Shown here: piece by piece, positions 1-7,672 of the stretch
Layout: the number at the start of each line of letters is the position of its first letter
How positions within the stretch are numbered: position 1 is the stretch's first letter
From: Hyphomicrobiales bacterium
GTDB taxonomy: Bacteria > Pseudomonadota > Alphaproteobacteria > Rhizobiales > Devosiaceae
DNA length: 64,000 nt
Assembly: GCA_027487555.1 (NCBI GenBank)
Contig: JAIYDI010000015.1
Location: 1 to 64,000, forward strand
Direction: 5' to 3'
Translations under genes and position numbers: made by a program
Notes under the pieces: generated by a model
Seen by the model: the letters and a program-made list of their open reading frames with translations, nothing else
The model's database searches: none
What the model was told of the DNA's origin: nothing

Positions 1-219
1 CCAATGCGTCCTCATGTCGGGAGCAATCCCGCCTTGGGCCGCGGCAGTCCGATGCGTCGGGTGCACGATGATGGCCAGGCCTAAAACCTCGATCGGCCGG
101 CGAGGCGCGAGCCTCATAACCATTTGCGGACTACCCGCGTCGGGGCAATCGCCTCGCCGGCCCGCTTTCTCTGCCGAGCACCCTGGGGCATCACCGCCGC
201 CGGGCGCGTGAACGCGCCC
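1..219. other. Window-edge stretch without a supported gene
   Basis: No open frame here looks like a protein I recognise. The short plus-strand frames have the composition of shadows, and no hairpin with a T-tract is evident. The segment lies just downstream of the minus-strand dehydratase gene. Confidence 0.4.
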
Positions 220-1155
220 TCACGCCGGCGGCAGGCCCGCGCCGCACACCAGCGCGCCGACCTTGGTGCCCTTCGGAAAACTCAGCCGGCCGGTGCGCAA
301 TGCCGCAATCGCTGCCGCACCGCTGAGGTCGGCCGCAATCCCCAACTCGAACCACAGCCAGGAGGCCGCGTCCTGCATCTCGTCGTCACTCACCAGCACC
401 ACATCCTCGACATGCGCCTTGGCGATATCGACAATGCCCTGCACGGTCTCGTGCGCCGCCATGGTGGCAACGCGCGTGGTGACGGCTGGCAACCGCACCG
501 GGCGGCCTGCATCCATAGCTGCCTTCAGAGTCGGTGCGCCTTCGGGTTCGATGCCGATGATGCGCAAGTTGGGGTTGAGGTGGTGCATCGCAACGCTCAG
601 GCCGCAGATCAAGCCGCCGCCGCCCACGGCCACCAGCAACACGTCGAGGTCCGGCGCCGCTTCATGCAGCTCGAGCCCCAAACTCCCCTGCCCGGCTATC
701 ACCAACGGGTCGGCGAAGGGGTGGAAATAGGCGGCGCCCGTTTCCTCAACGAACCTCAATGCGTGCTCGTTGGTTTCACCGAAATGCGCGCCGACAATCC
801 GCACATCGGCGCCCCAGTGCCTCAGCTTCTCCAGCTTGTCCGGCGCAATATTGGTCGGCACGAAGATTGTACCCGATACACCCGCGATTCGCGCCGCACG
901 CGCCACGGCCAGCCCGTGATTGCCGCCAGACGCCGCGACGATTCCCTGTGCGGTTTCCGCCTGCGGCAGGCTCAGCAGCTTGTTCGTCGCGCCGCGCGCC
1001 TTGAACGAGCCGGTCGCCTGCAGACACTCGAGCTTCAGCACCAGTTCCGCCTCGCTGACCGGATCCGATACCGCGGACACAGCCATGATAGGCGTCCGCC
1101 GTACATAGGGCGCAATACGCCCGGCCGCCGCCACGATGTCATCGAACCCGATCAT
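220..1155 (-). CDS. PLP-dependent threonine/serine dehydratase family protein
   Basis: A 311-residue fold-type II PLP enzyme, probably a threonine/serine dehydratase or serine racemase-like protein that deaminates hydroxy-amino acids in the cytoplasm. The sequence shows the PLP-lysine motif GSFKARGA near residue 52, the glycine-rich asparagine motif GGNHG near residue 78 and the phosphate-binding loop VGGGGL near residue 177. It ends right after the catalytic domain and lacks the C-terminal ACT-like regulatory domain of biosynthetic IlvA, so a catabolic or racemase role fits better. It is divergent from the SDR gene across about 370 bases. Substrate specificity cannot be read from the sequence. 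Confidence 0.85.
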   Translation of the reverse strand: MIGFDDIVAAAGRIAPYVRRTPIMAVSAVSDPVSEAELVLKLECLQATGSFKARGATNKLLSLPQAETAQGIVAASGGNHGLAVARAARIAGVSGTIFVPTNIAPDKLEKLRHWGADVRIVGAHFGETNEHALRFVEETGAAYFHPFADPLVIAGQGSLGLELHEAAPDLDVLLVAVGGGGLICGLSVAMHHLNPNLRIIGIEPEGAPTLKAAMDAGRPVRLPAVTTRVATMAAHETVQGIVDIAKAHVEDVVLVSDDEMQDAASWLWFELGIAADLSGAAAIAALRTGRLSFPKGTKVGALVCGAGLPPA

Positions 1156-1521
1156 GCTGAGTTGCTCCGTCTCTTCAGGCTGCGGACCTTATGCCAATCC
1201 ATGGGCGACACAAAAGCGGAGTCCGGGGCACCTGCACTTCGCCTTGCGCCTGCCCTCGCCCAAAGACGGAGGCTGGTAAACTTGACTGACAAGTTCAGCC
1301 GGTGCAAAGGTCGTAGGAACAGCGGGACCCGGACCCGGTTCCAGCTGAACAGCAAAGGGTCAGGGAGAGGCGCGGCAGGCTTTGCCACCGCGAAGCAGCG
1401 AGTTGACGGATCATCGCGCTACGAATCCGATCAGGTCATTCGGCGGGCCAAGGTCCGCCAGCATTTTCGCTGCCGATCTGCCCCATGCCTCGACATCACT
1501 CGTCTCCATCGGAACACCGAC
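1156..1521. other. Divergent intergenic region, no gene seen
   Basis: This 366-base gap separates the minus-strand dehydratase from the plus-strand SDR and presumably holds both promoters. A minus-strand frame of about 78 codons crosses it but has no recognisable content. I see no convincing palindromic operator or terminator. Confidence 0.4.
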
Positions 1522-2268
1522 ATGAACCAGATTGATCTCAACGGCCAGGTCGCCGTCATCACCGGCGGCGCGCAGGGCATCGGCTTCGCCATCGCCCGCC
1601 GCCTCGTTGCTTCGGGCGCCCATGTCAGCCTGTGGGATATGAATGGCGAACTTCTCGACAAGGCGGTTGCCGAGCTCGGCAGTGCCGCCACGAGCATTTC
1701 GGTGAACATCGCCAATTATGATGCGGTGTCGGCAGCCGTTGCCGAAGTCGAGAAGAGCCGCGGCAGCCTCGATATCCTCGTGCACTCCGCTGGCATTGCC
1801 GGCAAGAACGCCCCACTCGACGAGTACGATCTCGACGAATGGCGCCGGGTGATCGAGATCGATCTCAATGGCGCCTTCTACGTCAACCGCGCCGTCCTGC
1901 CCGGCATGAAAGCCCGCAATTATGGCCGCATCGTCAACATCGCCTCGATCGCCGGCAAGGAAGGCAACCCGAACGCCTCCGCCTATGCTGCGGCCAAGGC
2001 TGGCGTCATCGGCATGACCAAGGCCGTCGGCAAGGAATGCGCGAAATTCGATATCGCCATCAATGCGATCACGCCCGCCACGGCCAAGACGCGCATTCTC
2101 GATGAACTGAAGCCCGAGTTCATCGACTACATGCTGAGTCGCATTCCGCGTGGTCGTTTCCTCGAAGTGGAGGAGGCCGCCAACATGGTTGCATGGCTGG
2201 TCAGCCGCGAGAACAGCTTCACCACCGCCTCGGTCTTCGACCTTTCCGGCGGCCGCGCGACCTATTGA
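1522..2268 (+). CDS. Short-chain dehydrogenase/reductase (SDR)
   Basis: A 248-residue classical SDR that should catalyse NAD(P)-dependent oxidoreduction of an alcohol or keto group in the cytosol. It has the Rossmann motif TGGAQGIG at about residues 12-19, an SAG motif in place of NAG, the active-site serine in NIASIAGK and the YAAAK catalytic pair. The ATG at 1522 gives the standard SDR N-terminus. The same frame stays open far upstream, but that extension has no SDR homology and unusual composition, so I rejected it. Resemblance to sugar-acid or 3-oxoacyl-ACP reductases is only general and the substrate is unknown. Confidence 0.88.
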   Translation: MNQIDLNGQVAVITGGAQGIGFAIARRLVASGAHVSLWDMNGELLDKAVAELGSAATSISVNIANYDAVSAAVAEVEKSRGSLDILVHSAGIAGKNAPLDEYDLDEWRRVIEIDLNGAFYVNRAVLPGMKARNYGRIVNIASIAGKEGNPNASAYAAAKAGVIGMTKAVGKECAKFDIAINAITPATAKTRILDELKPEFIDYMLSRIPRGRFLEVEEAANMVAWLVSRENSFTTASVFDLSGGRATY

Positions 2269-2274
2269 TCGTCC

Positions 2275-3114
2275 CTATTTCGGGCTCAGGATCTCGCCAT
2301 TCGTGACGTCGATCTTGAGCCCGTCAAATGCCGGACGCACATTGTCGGGTGTCATGGCATCGGTCTGCACATAGTCGAGATCGATGTGCAGGTTGGTCAG
2401 CACCGCGTGACGTGGTCGCAGATCCTCCACCAGCTCCAGCGCCTCCGACAGGCTCAGATGGCTCGGATGCGGCGCCGGGCGCAGCGCATCCAGTATCCAC
2501 ACCTTCAACCCGCTGACCGCCTCACGCGACTCACCCGGAATGCCGCTCAGGTCACACGAATAGGCAAAGTCGCGCACCCGGAAGCCGAGCGAGGTGATGT
2601 CGCCATGCTGCTGCTCGAAAGGGGTAAGCGAAATATCCCCGCCGGGTCCCGCTATGGTAAGCTCACGGCCTGCCTCGATGAGGTGCTGGTTGAGGATTGG
2701 CGGGTAGCCACTTCCCGGGGGCGCGGTAAAACAATAGGCGAAACTTTGTACGATACGGTTCGCGGCCTGCGCCGAAAAATACACGTCCACCCTGCGACGC
2801 GACGACAGCGCCAGCACCCGGAGATCGTCGATACCATGCGTGTGGTCCGCATGTTCATGGGTGTAGAGCACGGCATTGACTCGGTCGACACCCGCATCGA
2901 GCAGTTGCTCGCGCAGGTCGCAGCCGGTATCGATGATGATGCGGGTCGGGTGCTCTGCTCCGTCGGTGAAGCCCTCGAGCAGCAGCGAACACCGCCGGCG
3001 CCGGTTCTTCGGGTTGTTTGGGTCGCAAACGCCCCAATCGCCGCCGATTCGCGGCACACCGGCAGAGCTGCCACAGCCCATGATCGTCGCGACGATACGC
3101 TGCGCTCCCGCCAT
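2275..3114 (-). CDS. Metallo-beta-lactamase-fold hydrolase (PhnP-like)
   Basis: A 279-residue MBL-fold enzyme that likely uses two metals to cleave a phosphodiester or similar bond. The metal motif THEHADH lies near residue 87, preceded by IIDTGCD at about residue 60. The N-terminal GCGSSAGVPRIG is typical of the PhnP / cyclic phosphodiesterase-like subgroup. The start codon overlaps the tatD stop (ATGA), so the two are co-transcribed and probably translationally coupled. The tatD-MBL pair is common next to DNA polymerase III delta' and tmk genes in alphaproteobacteria. The substrate is unknown. Confidence 0.85.
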   Translation of the reverse strand: MAGAQRIVATIMGCGSSAGVPRIGGDWGVCDPNNPKNRRRRCSLLLEGFTDGAEHPTRIIIDTGCDLREQLLDAGVDRVNAVLYTHEHADHTHGIDDLRVLALSSRRRVDVYFSAQAANRIVQSFAYCFTAPPGSGYPPILNQHLIEAGRELTIAGPGGDISLTPFEQQHGDITSLGFRVRDFAYSCDLSGIPGESREAVSGLKVWILDALRPAPHPSHLSLSEALELVEDLRPRHAVLTNLHIDLDYVQTDAMTPDNVRPAFDGLKIDVTNGEILSPK

Positions 3115-3893
3115 CAGCCGGCCCTCGCCTTTGAAAACAGCCGGAAGAAATTTGCCGTGGTCTCGGCTCCGACCTGCTCCAGGGATACCCCTCGGACGTC
3201 TGCCAGCTTGGCGGCAGTATGTGCCACGTAGCTCGGCTCGTTCGTCGCGCCGCGATGCGGGATCGGCGCAAGATAAGGGGCATCTGTTTCAACCAGGTAG
3301 CGGTCGGCAGGCACCATTGCCGCAACCTCCCGGATCTCCTCGGCATTCCTGAAGGTCACGATGCCGGAGAACGAAATGTAGCCCCCGAGCTCGAGCGCCG
3401 TGCGCGCCAGTTGCATTCCTCCGGTAAAGCAATGCAGCAGGAAGGAGAATGTGCCCATGGCACTCTCCGCCTTGAGGATATCCGCCATGCGCTCGTCGGC
3501 AGCCCGGGCGTGAATGACCAGCGGCAACCCCGTCTCCCGCGCCGCAGCGATGTGCCGCAACAGTCCAGTCTCCTGGGCGGCCTTCGGGGCGTTGTCGTAG
3601 AAATAGTCAAGTCCGGCCTCACCGATCGCCACGCATTTGGGGTGCTGGCTCAACCGCACCAGGGTCTCCGGCATCACGTCGGGTTCTTCATCTGCGTGAT
3701 GCGGATGCGTCCCAACAGAGAACCATATCTCCAAGTGCGCCTCGGCAATCGCCCGATACGTCTCGAACCGCGCAACATGCGTCGAGATCGTCACCATACC
3801 GGTGACGCCGGCCGCCTTGGCGCGCGCAAGCACACCGTCCCTGTCCTTTGCGAGGTCGGAAAAATCGAGATGGCAATGGGAGTCGATCAGCAT
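3114..3893 (-). CDS. tatD: TatD family metal-dependent hydrolase/DNase
   Basis: A 259-residue TatD-family TIM-barrel hydrolase, a family with 3'-5' exonuclease activity on DNA and RNA. The start MLIDSHCHLDF carries the first metal-binding HxH. Further ligands are the E in GEAGLDYFY, the H in VIHARAA, the H in LLHCFTGG and the D in VETDAPYLAP. An upstream in-frame extension of 29 codons was rejected because canonical TatD proteins start at this methionine. The 3' end overlaps the MBL hydrolase start by ATGA. Confidence 0.93.
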   Translation of the reverse strand: MLIDSHCHLDFSDLAKDRDGVLARAKAAGVTGMVTISTHVARFETYRAIAEAHLEIWFSVGTHPHHADEEPDVMPETLVRLSQHPKCVAIGEAGLDYFYDNAPKAAQETGLLRHIAAARETGLPLVIHARAADERMADILKAESAMGTFSFLLHCFTGGMQLARTALELGGYISFSGIVTFRNAEEIREVAAMVPADRYLVETDAPYLAPIPHRGATNEPSYVAHTAAKLADVRGVSLEQVGAETTANFFRLFSKARAG

Positions 3894-3979
3894 GAGGGCA
3901 CTATAGCGATAATGGGCGGCAACCGGAGACGCATTCCCGGAGGGACTGGGTTGCACGAAACGGGCAGTGGCGCCACCCA

Positions 3980-4012
3980 CAAAAGCAAAGGCCCCGGCGT
4001 GAACCGGGGCCT
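3980..4012 (-). terminator. Rho-independent terminator after the LysM/LytM lipoprotein gene
   Basis: Inverted repeat with arms 3989-3997 and 4004-4012 (AGGCCCCGG paired with CCGGGGCCT) and a 6-base loop. On the minus strand it is followed by the T-rich run TTTGCTTTTG. It lies just downstream of the lipoprotein stop and before tatD, so tatD probably has its own promoter. Confidence 0.8.
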
Positions 4013-4034
4013 GGCGAACTTTCTGCGGACGAAC

Positions 4035-5276
4035 TCAGCTGGCGAGCAGCGGCATCGGATCAACTGGGGTGGCACCCTTGCGCAGCTCGAAGTGGAGCTG
4101 CGGCTTCGACACGGAGCCGGTCTTGCCGGTAGACCCGATCACATCGCCACGGTTCACCACTGTGCCTTTGGCCACGCTCATGTCCTTGAGGTGTGCATAG
4201 GCAGACACGAAGCCGTTGGGATGCCGGATGAGGATGAGGTTGCCATAGCCCTCCACGCCGGAACCGGCATAGATCACTTGGCCATTCTCGGCAGCGCGCA
4301 CTGCAGTGCCCTCTGGCGCCTCAATATTGATTCCTGTGCCTTTGGAATTCGCGAAATCGGTAATCACCCGACCCGAGACCGGCCAGCGAAACTTGTCGCC
4401 GCCGGAAGAGACAGGCTCAGCGGGCGACTGCGGTGCGGCAGCGGCATTGGCAGACGACTGGGTTGCAGCAGCAGCCTTGGGCGCGGCGACGACCGGCGTA
4501 GCGACCAGCGGCTTGGGCGCAATAAGCGCGGAGTCCACCTTGGTATCGAGCGATGCGACCTGCGTTGGCTTTGCGGCTGGTGCCGGAGCCTGCAGTGTAC
4601 CCTCGCCGGGCGCGAGCGGCTGAACGGCAGCGACTTTTGGGCCCATCTTGGCAAGCAGGTCGGCGCGGCCGGGGATAACCAGCTTCTGCCCGACATAGAT
4701 TTTGTCGGGCGCCGAGAAGCCATTGGCCTGGATGATGGCCTGCGCCGTGACATTGTAGCGTCGGGCGATGGTGTAGAGGCTCTCGCCGCTTTCGACCATG
4801 TGCACGTAGGCATCGGTAGGCACCGCCACGAGATTGCCGGTCGGCGCAGCCGCGGGCGCTGGCGCGGGCGAAGCAGCCGCTAGCGTCTGCGTCATGGGAA
4901 CCGAGGAATCCTGCGGGAGGGAGACGAGTGGCTTGGCTGCGGGCATCATCGGAGCGGCACCGTTGGATGACGAGGAAAGCGAGGGCAGATCTTGCGAAGT
5001 CACTGAGGCCTGAGCCCGGACGGGTGTGGCTACCGCCCCGACCATCGCGCCGCCGCCACCTGAACTGCCGATATCGGCAGGCGGGAGGTACGCGACATTG
5101 GCGGAATGCAGGCTCCCGGGCATCGACTGCGGAGAGGTGACGCTCGCGCCGGACCTCACGGACCCGGTCTGTGTGCGATCAAATCCCAACCCGCCCAGTG
5201 AGCTGCAACCCGATAGCGCCGAGGCACCCAGGATGATGCCCACGATGGCAGCGGTCTTCAGTGCCTTGTTACTCAT
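4035..5276 (-). CDS. LysM and LytM (M23-like) domain lipoprotein, NlpD-like
   Basis: A 413-residue outer-membrane lipoprotein candidate with an N-terminal signal ending in the lipobox LSGC (cysteine near residue 24). A long Ala/Pro/Ser-rich linker follows, then a LysM peptidoglycan-binding domain (about residues 158-200, GESLYTIARRYNV) and a C-terminal LytM/M23 domain (about 295-410). The LytM domain keeps AYAHL and LHFEL, but the first zinc-ligand motif, normally HxxxD, reads GTGINI with neither His nor Asp. It is therefore probably a non-catalytic amidase activator of the NlpD/EnvC kind. An AmiC-type amidase at 10230 would be a natural partner (inference). Confidence 0.87.
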   Translation of the reverse strand: MSNKALKTAAIVGIILGASALSGCSSLGGLGFDRTQTGSVRSGASVTSPQSMPGSLHSANVAYLPPADIGSSGGGGAMVGAVATPVRAQASVTSQDLPSLSSSSNGAAPMMPAAKPLVSLPQDSSVPMTQTLAAASPAPAPAAAPTGNLVAVPTDAYVHMVESGESLYTIARRYNVTAQAIIQANGFSAPDKIYVGQKLVIPGRADLLAKMGPKVAAVQPLAPGEGTLQAPAPAAKPTQVASLDTKVDSALIAPKPLVATPVVAAPKAAAATQSSANAAAAPQSPAEPVSSGGDKFRWPVSGRVITDFANSKGTGINIEAPEGTAVRAAENGQVIYAGSGVEGYGNLILIRHPNGFVSAYAHLKDMSVAKGTVVNRGDVIGSTGKTGSVSKPQLHFELRKGATPVDPMPLLAS

Positions 5277-5549
5277 CAGTCCACTCGTACACAGGTACTC
5301 AATACCGATGAGACTAGGGCGTTAAGGTAAAGATGGATTTAAATGCAGCGTGGTTTTCGCTCCCCTCTGCAAGGCCATATTCAGCTTCCCTTAGGGTTAA
5401 GGCCGGAAAGGTGACGCGCCCTGCGCGGTGCTCCGGAAACTTATCCCCGCACCGTTCCACCGGGTGTAAAAGCCACTTCCCTGGGAAAGCTTGCAGCCAG
5501 CCTTTGCGCTGCACTTGTTGTCCTTAAGGAAAGGCGATAGGCCGAGCGC

Positions 5550-6302
5550 ATGAGCCGCAACAAGTTTCCGCCCAAGCCGAAATACGATCCAGACACCGGT
5601 CCCGTGTACCTTTATGGGCTGCACACGGTGCGCGCCGCGCTCGATAATCCGCTGCGCGAGCGGCGTGCGCTGTTGGCGACACCCAACGCGCTCATCCGGC
5701 TCAAGGAGACGGGCGATCTCGCTGGCATGCGGCCTGTCGAGACCACTCCCAAGGATCTTGATCGCCTGCTTGGCACGGACGCCGTTCATCAGGGCGTGGC
5801 GCTCGAGGTTGAGCCGGTCAGCCGCTTCGGCCTCAAGGATATCAAGAACCCGCAGCTCCTCGTCATTCTTGACCAGGTGACCGATCCGCACAATGTCGGT
5901 GCCATCCTGCGCACCGCCTGCGCGTTCGGCGCCGATGCCGTGGTCACCACGGCGCGCCATTCCCCGCGCGAAACTGGCGTCATGGCCAAGGCCGCTTCCG
6001 GCGCGCTCGATCTCGTGCCCTTGATCGAGGTCCGCAACCTCGGCAATACCATTCAAGACCTCAGGGACGATGGCATGGATGTGCTCGGCTTCGATTCCGA
6101 GGCGACCCGATCCCTGCGTCCCCGGACGAGTCGTACCAGGCTCGCCATAGTGCTCGGCGCCGAGGGCAAGGGCCTCCGGCAACGGACCCGCGAGCTGTGT
6201 TCGGAGATGGTGCGGCTCGACATGCCGGGGCCGATCAAGTCGCTAAACGTCTCGAATGCAGCAGCCATCGCACTGTTTGCGGCCACCGCCGCGACTGAGT
6301 GA
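5550..6302 (+). CDS. rlmB: SpoU-family rRNA 2'-O-methyltransferase (RlmB-like)
   Basis: A 250-residue SpoU/TrmH-type (SPOUT) methyltransferase that by family should 2'-O-methylate a guanosine of 23S rRNA using S-adenosylmethionine. The N-terminal substrate-binding domain (YLYGLHTVRAAL, residues 16-90) precedes the catalytic knot domain. Motifs are DPHNVGAILRTA near residue 112, IVLGAEGKGL near 202 and SLNVSNAAAIALF near 230. The gene is convergent with the DUF1345 gene, only 2 bases apart. Assignment to RlmB rather than TrmH rests on the N-terminal domain. Confidence 0.9.
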   Translation: MSRNKFPPKPKYDPDTGPVYLYGLHTVRAALDNPLRERRALLATPNALIRLKETGDLAGMRPVETTPKDLDRLLGTDAVHQGVALEVEPVSRFGLKDIKNPQLLVILDQVTDPHNVGAILRTACAFGADAVVTTARHSPRETGVMAKAASGALDLVPLIEVRNLGNTIQDLRDDGMDVLGFDSEATRSLRPRTSRTRLAIVLGAEGKGLRQRTRELCSEMVRLDMPGPIKSLNVSNAAAIALFAATAATE

Positions 6303-6304
6303 CT

Positions 6305-6970
6305 TCAGCCGCCGCCGACCGCAACGACGACATTCACCGACGCGGCAACGATTACAGTGTTGAACAGGAACGCTACGAGCCCATGCAGCAGCACCCTGCG
6401 GCGCATGATGTTCGACGTTACCTCGACATCTGACACCTGCGCGGTCATGCCGATGACGAATGAGAAGTACAGGAACGCCCAGCCATCGGGCATGTCGCTT
6501 CCGGGAAACACCAACCCGCCCGCGATATCGGCCGCTTCGGACGCATCATAGTACTCATAGGCGTAGTGCAAACCGGACATCGTGTGGATGGTCAACCAAC
6601 CGCTGAGCACGGATACCGCTGAGAGCGCCACCTCGACTGGGTCAAGCCGCGCGCCGTTGAGTGCAAGAAACAGGAACGTCACAGCCGCGCCGATGGCGAT
6701 CAGCACCACGGCGAAGATCACACCAACAGGTGCATCGGCGTCGGCGGCCCGCTTCTTCAGAAATTCCGGTGTAAGGCACCGCACCTCGTAGACCGTCAGC
6801 GCCAGATAGGTAAGGAACAACCCGTTGGCGCCCAACGCCACAGCGTAAGCCGGCTCCAGCATCAATCCCAGCAGCATCAGGGCAAGCCCGACAACGATCC
6901 CGGCCACGATGCCGGCGAGCCGCGGCAGCGGGCGGCGCGACGCCTTGGTGCTGTCTATCGGGTTCGACAT
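6305..6970 (-). CDS. DUF1345 family membrane protein
   Basis: A roughly 221-residue inner-membrane protein with about five hydrophobic segments (near residues 18-38, 42-62, 88-110, 118-138 and 190-215), matching DUF1345. Acidic or aromatic patches such as LHYAYEYYDA sit between helices 4 and 5. The ATG at 6970 was chosen over one 10 codons upstream because an AGAGGA ribosome-binding site precedes it at proper distance. The family has no established function. It lies between rlmB and tRNA-Thr. Confidence 0.82.
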   Translation of the reverse strand: MSNPIDSTKASRRPLPRLAGIVAGIVVGLALMLLGLMLEPAYAVALGANGLFLTYLALTVYEVRCLTPEFLKKRAADADAPVGVIFAVVLIAIGAAVTFLFLALNGARLDPVEVALSAVSVLSGWLTIHTMSGLHYAYEYYDASEAADIAGGLVFPGSDMPDGWAFLYFSFVIGMTAQVSDVEVTSNIMRRRVLLHGLVAFLFNTVIVAASVNVVVAVGGG

Positions 6971-7054
6971 CCTATCCTCTTCGGCGGGGTTATCCGGCAT
7001 CCGGCACGCACACGCTTGCCAGCACCCGCAACCGATGCTAATCGCACCCCGCGC

Positions 7055-7130
7055 GCCGGTATAGCTCAGTTGGTAGAGCAGCTGATTTGTAATCAGAAGG
7101 TCGCGGGTTCAAATCCTGCTGCCGGCACCA
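7055..7130 (+). tRNA. tRNA-Thr (anticodon TGT)
   Basis: A 76-base cloverleaf with acceptor GCCGGTA/TGCCGGC, D-loop AGCTCAGTTGGTAGAGC, anticodon arm CTGAT-TTGTAAT-CAG with anticodon TGT, T-loop GGTTCAAATCC and an encoded CCA end. It reads threonine ACN codons. No integrated element is seen beside it. Confidence 0.96.
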
Positions 7131-7181
7131 AGCCCACCAGATCCATGCAGATTAACCTGGGATTGGGCGCTACGACGCCGA

Positions 7182-7670
7182 TCAACCGCGTTTCCGCGCC
7201 TTTTTCAGCAGCATCTCGCGCTTCAGCCGCGACAGGTGGGTGAGAAAGAACACACCATTCATCTGCTCGATCTCGTGCTGTGCGATTCGGCACGGCCAGC
7301 CCTCTAGTCGCAGGTGCTGCGCCTGCCCCTCATTGTCATCAAAGGCAATCAGTGCGCCAAATGGTCTGCTGATCTCGACCTCGACACCAGGAAGCGCCAC
7401 CGACCCCTCCCGTCCCGTCTCGCGTGGACCGAAAGTTTCAACGATCCGCGGGTTGTAGAGCACGCGATAGTCTCGCATTGCTGGGTCATCGGCTATGCTC
7501 ACGACTACCACAGGCGCAACCGCACCGATGTGCACAGCAGCAAGACCATATGCCCGCGTCGCCTCCGCTGCCGCCAGCAGACGTTCCCCGATGTCTGTCA
7601 AACCCGCATCGACGACTCGCGGCTCGGCCATCTCGCTGAACCGAGGGTCGGGGTAGCTCGGCATCAGCAT
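7182..7670 (-). CDS. Peptide deformylase-like protein with altered metal site
   Basis: A 162-residue protein of peptide deformylase fold. Active deformylases have GxGxAAxQ, EGCLS and HEXDH, with metal bound by the Cys and two His. Here motif 1 reads YGLAAVHIG, motif 2 reads EGSVALPG (Cys to Ser) and motif 3 reads QHEIEQ (second His to Gln). The ligand set is therefore incomplete and ordinary deformylase activity is doubtful. The start, or the alternative ATG 6 bases downstream, lies 2 bases after the PBP1A stop, so it shares the amiC-mrcA transcript. Divergent deformylase paralogs are known in rhizobia; this role is unknown. Confidence 0.82.
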   Translation of the reverse strand: MLMPSYPDPRFSEMAEPRVVDAGLTDIGERLLAAAEATRAYGLAAVHIGAVAPVVVVSIADDPAMRDYRVLYNPRIVETFGPRETGREGSVALPGVEVEISRPFGALIAFDDNEGQAQHLRLEGWPCRIAQHEIEQMNGVFFLTHLSRLKREMLLKKARKRG

Positions 7671-7672
7671 GA

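Noticed and set aside
124..1521. Long plus-strand frame continuous with the SDR gene
   Set aside because: It lies antisense to the dehydratase gene, has an Arg/His-rich shadow composition, and the SDR N-terminus is canonical from 1522.
3219..4883. Plus-strand frame of over 500 codons
   Set aside because: It is antisense to tatD and the LysM/LytM lipoprotein, both well supported by motifs. High GC leaves antisense frames open.
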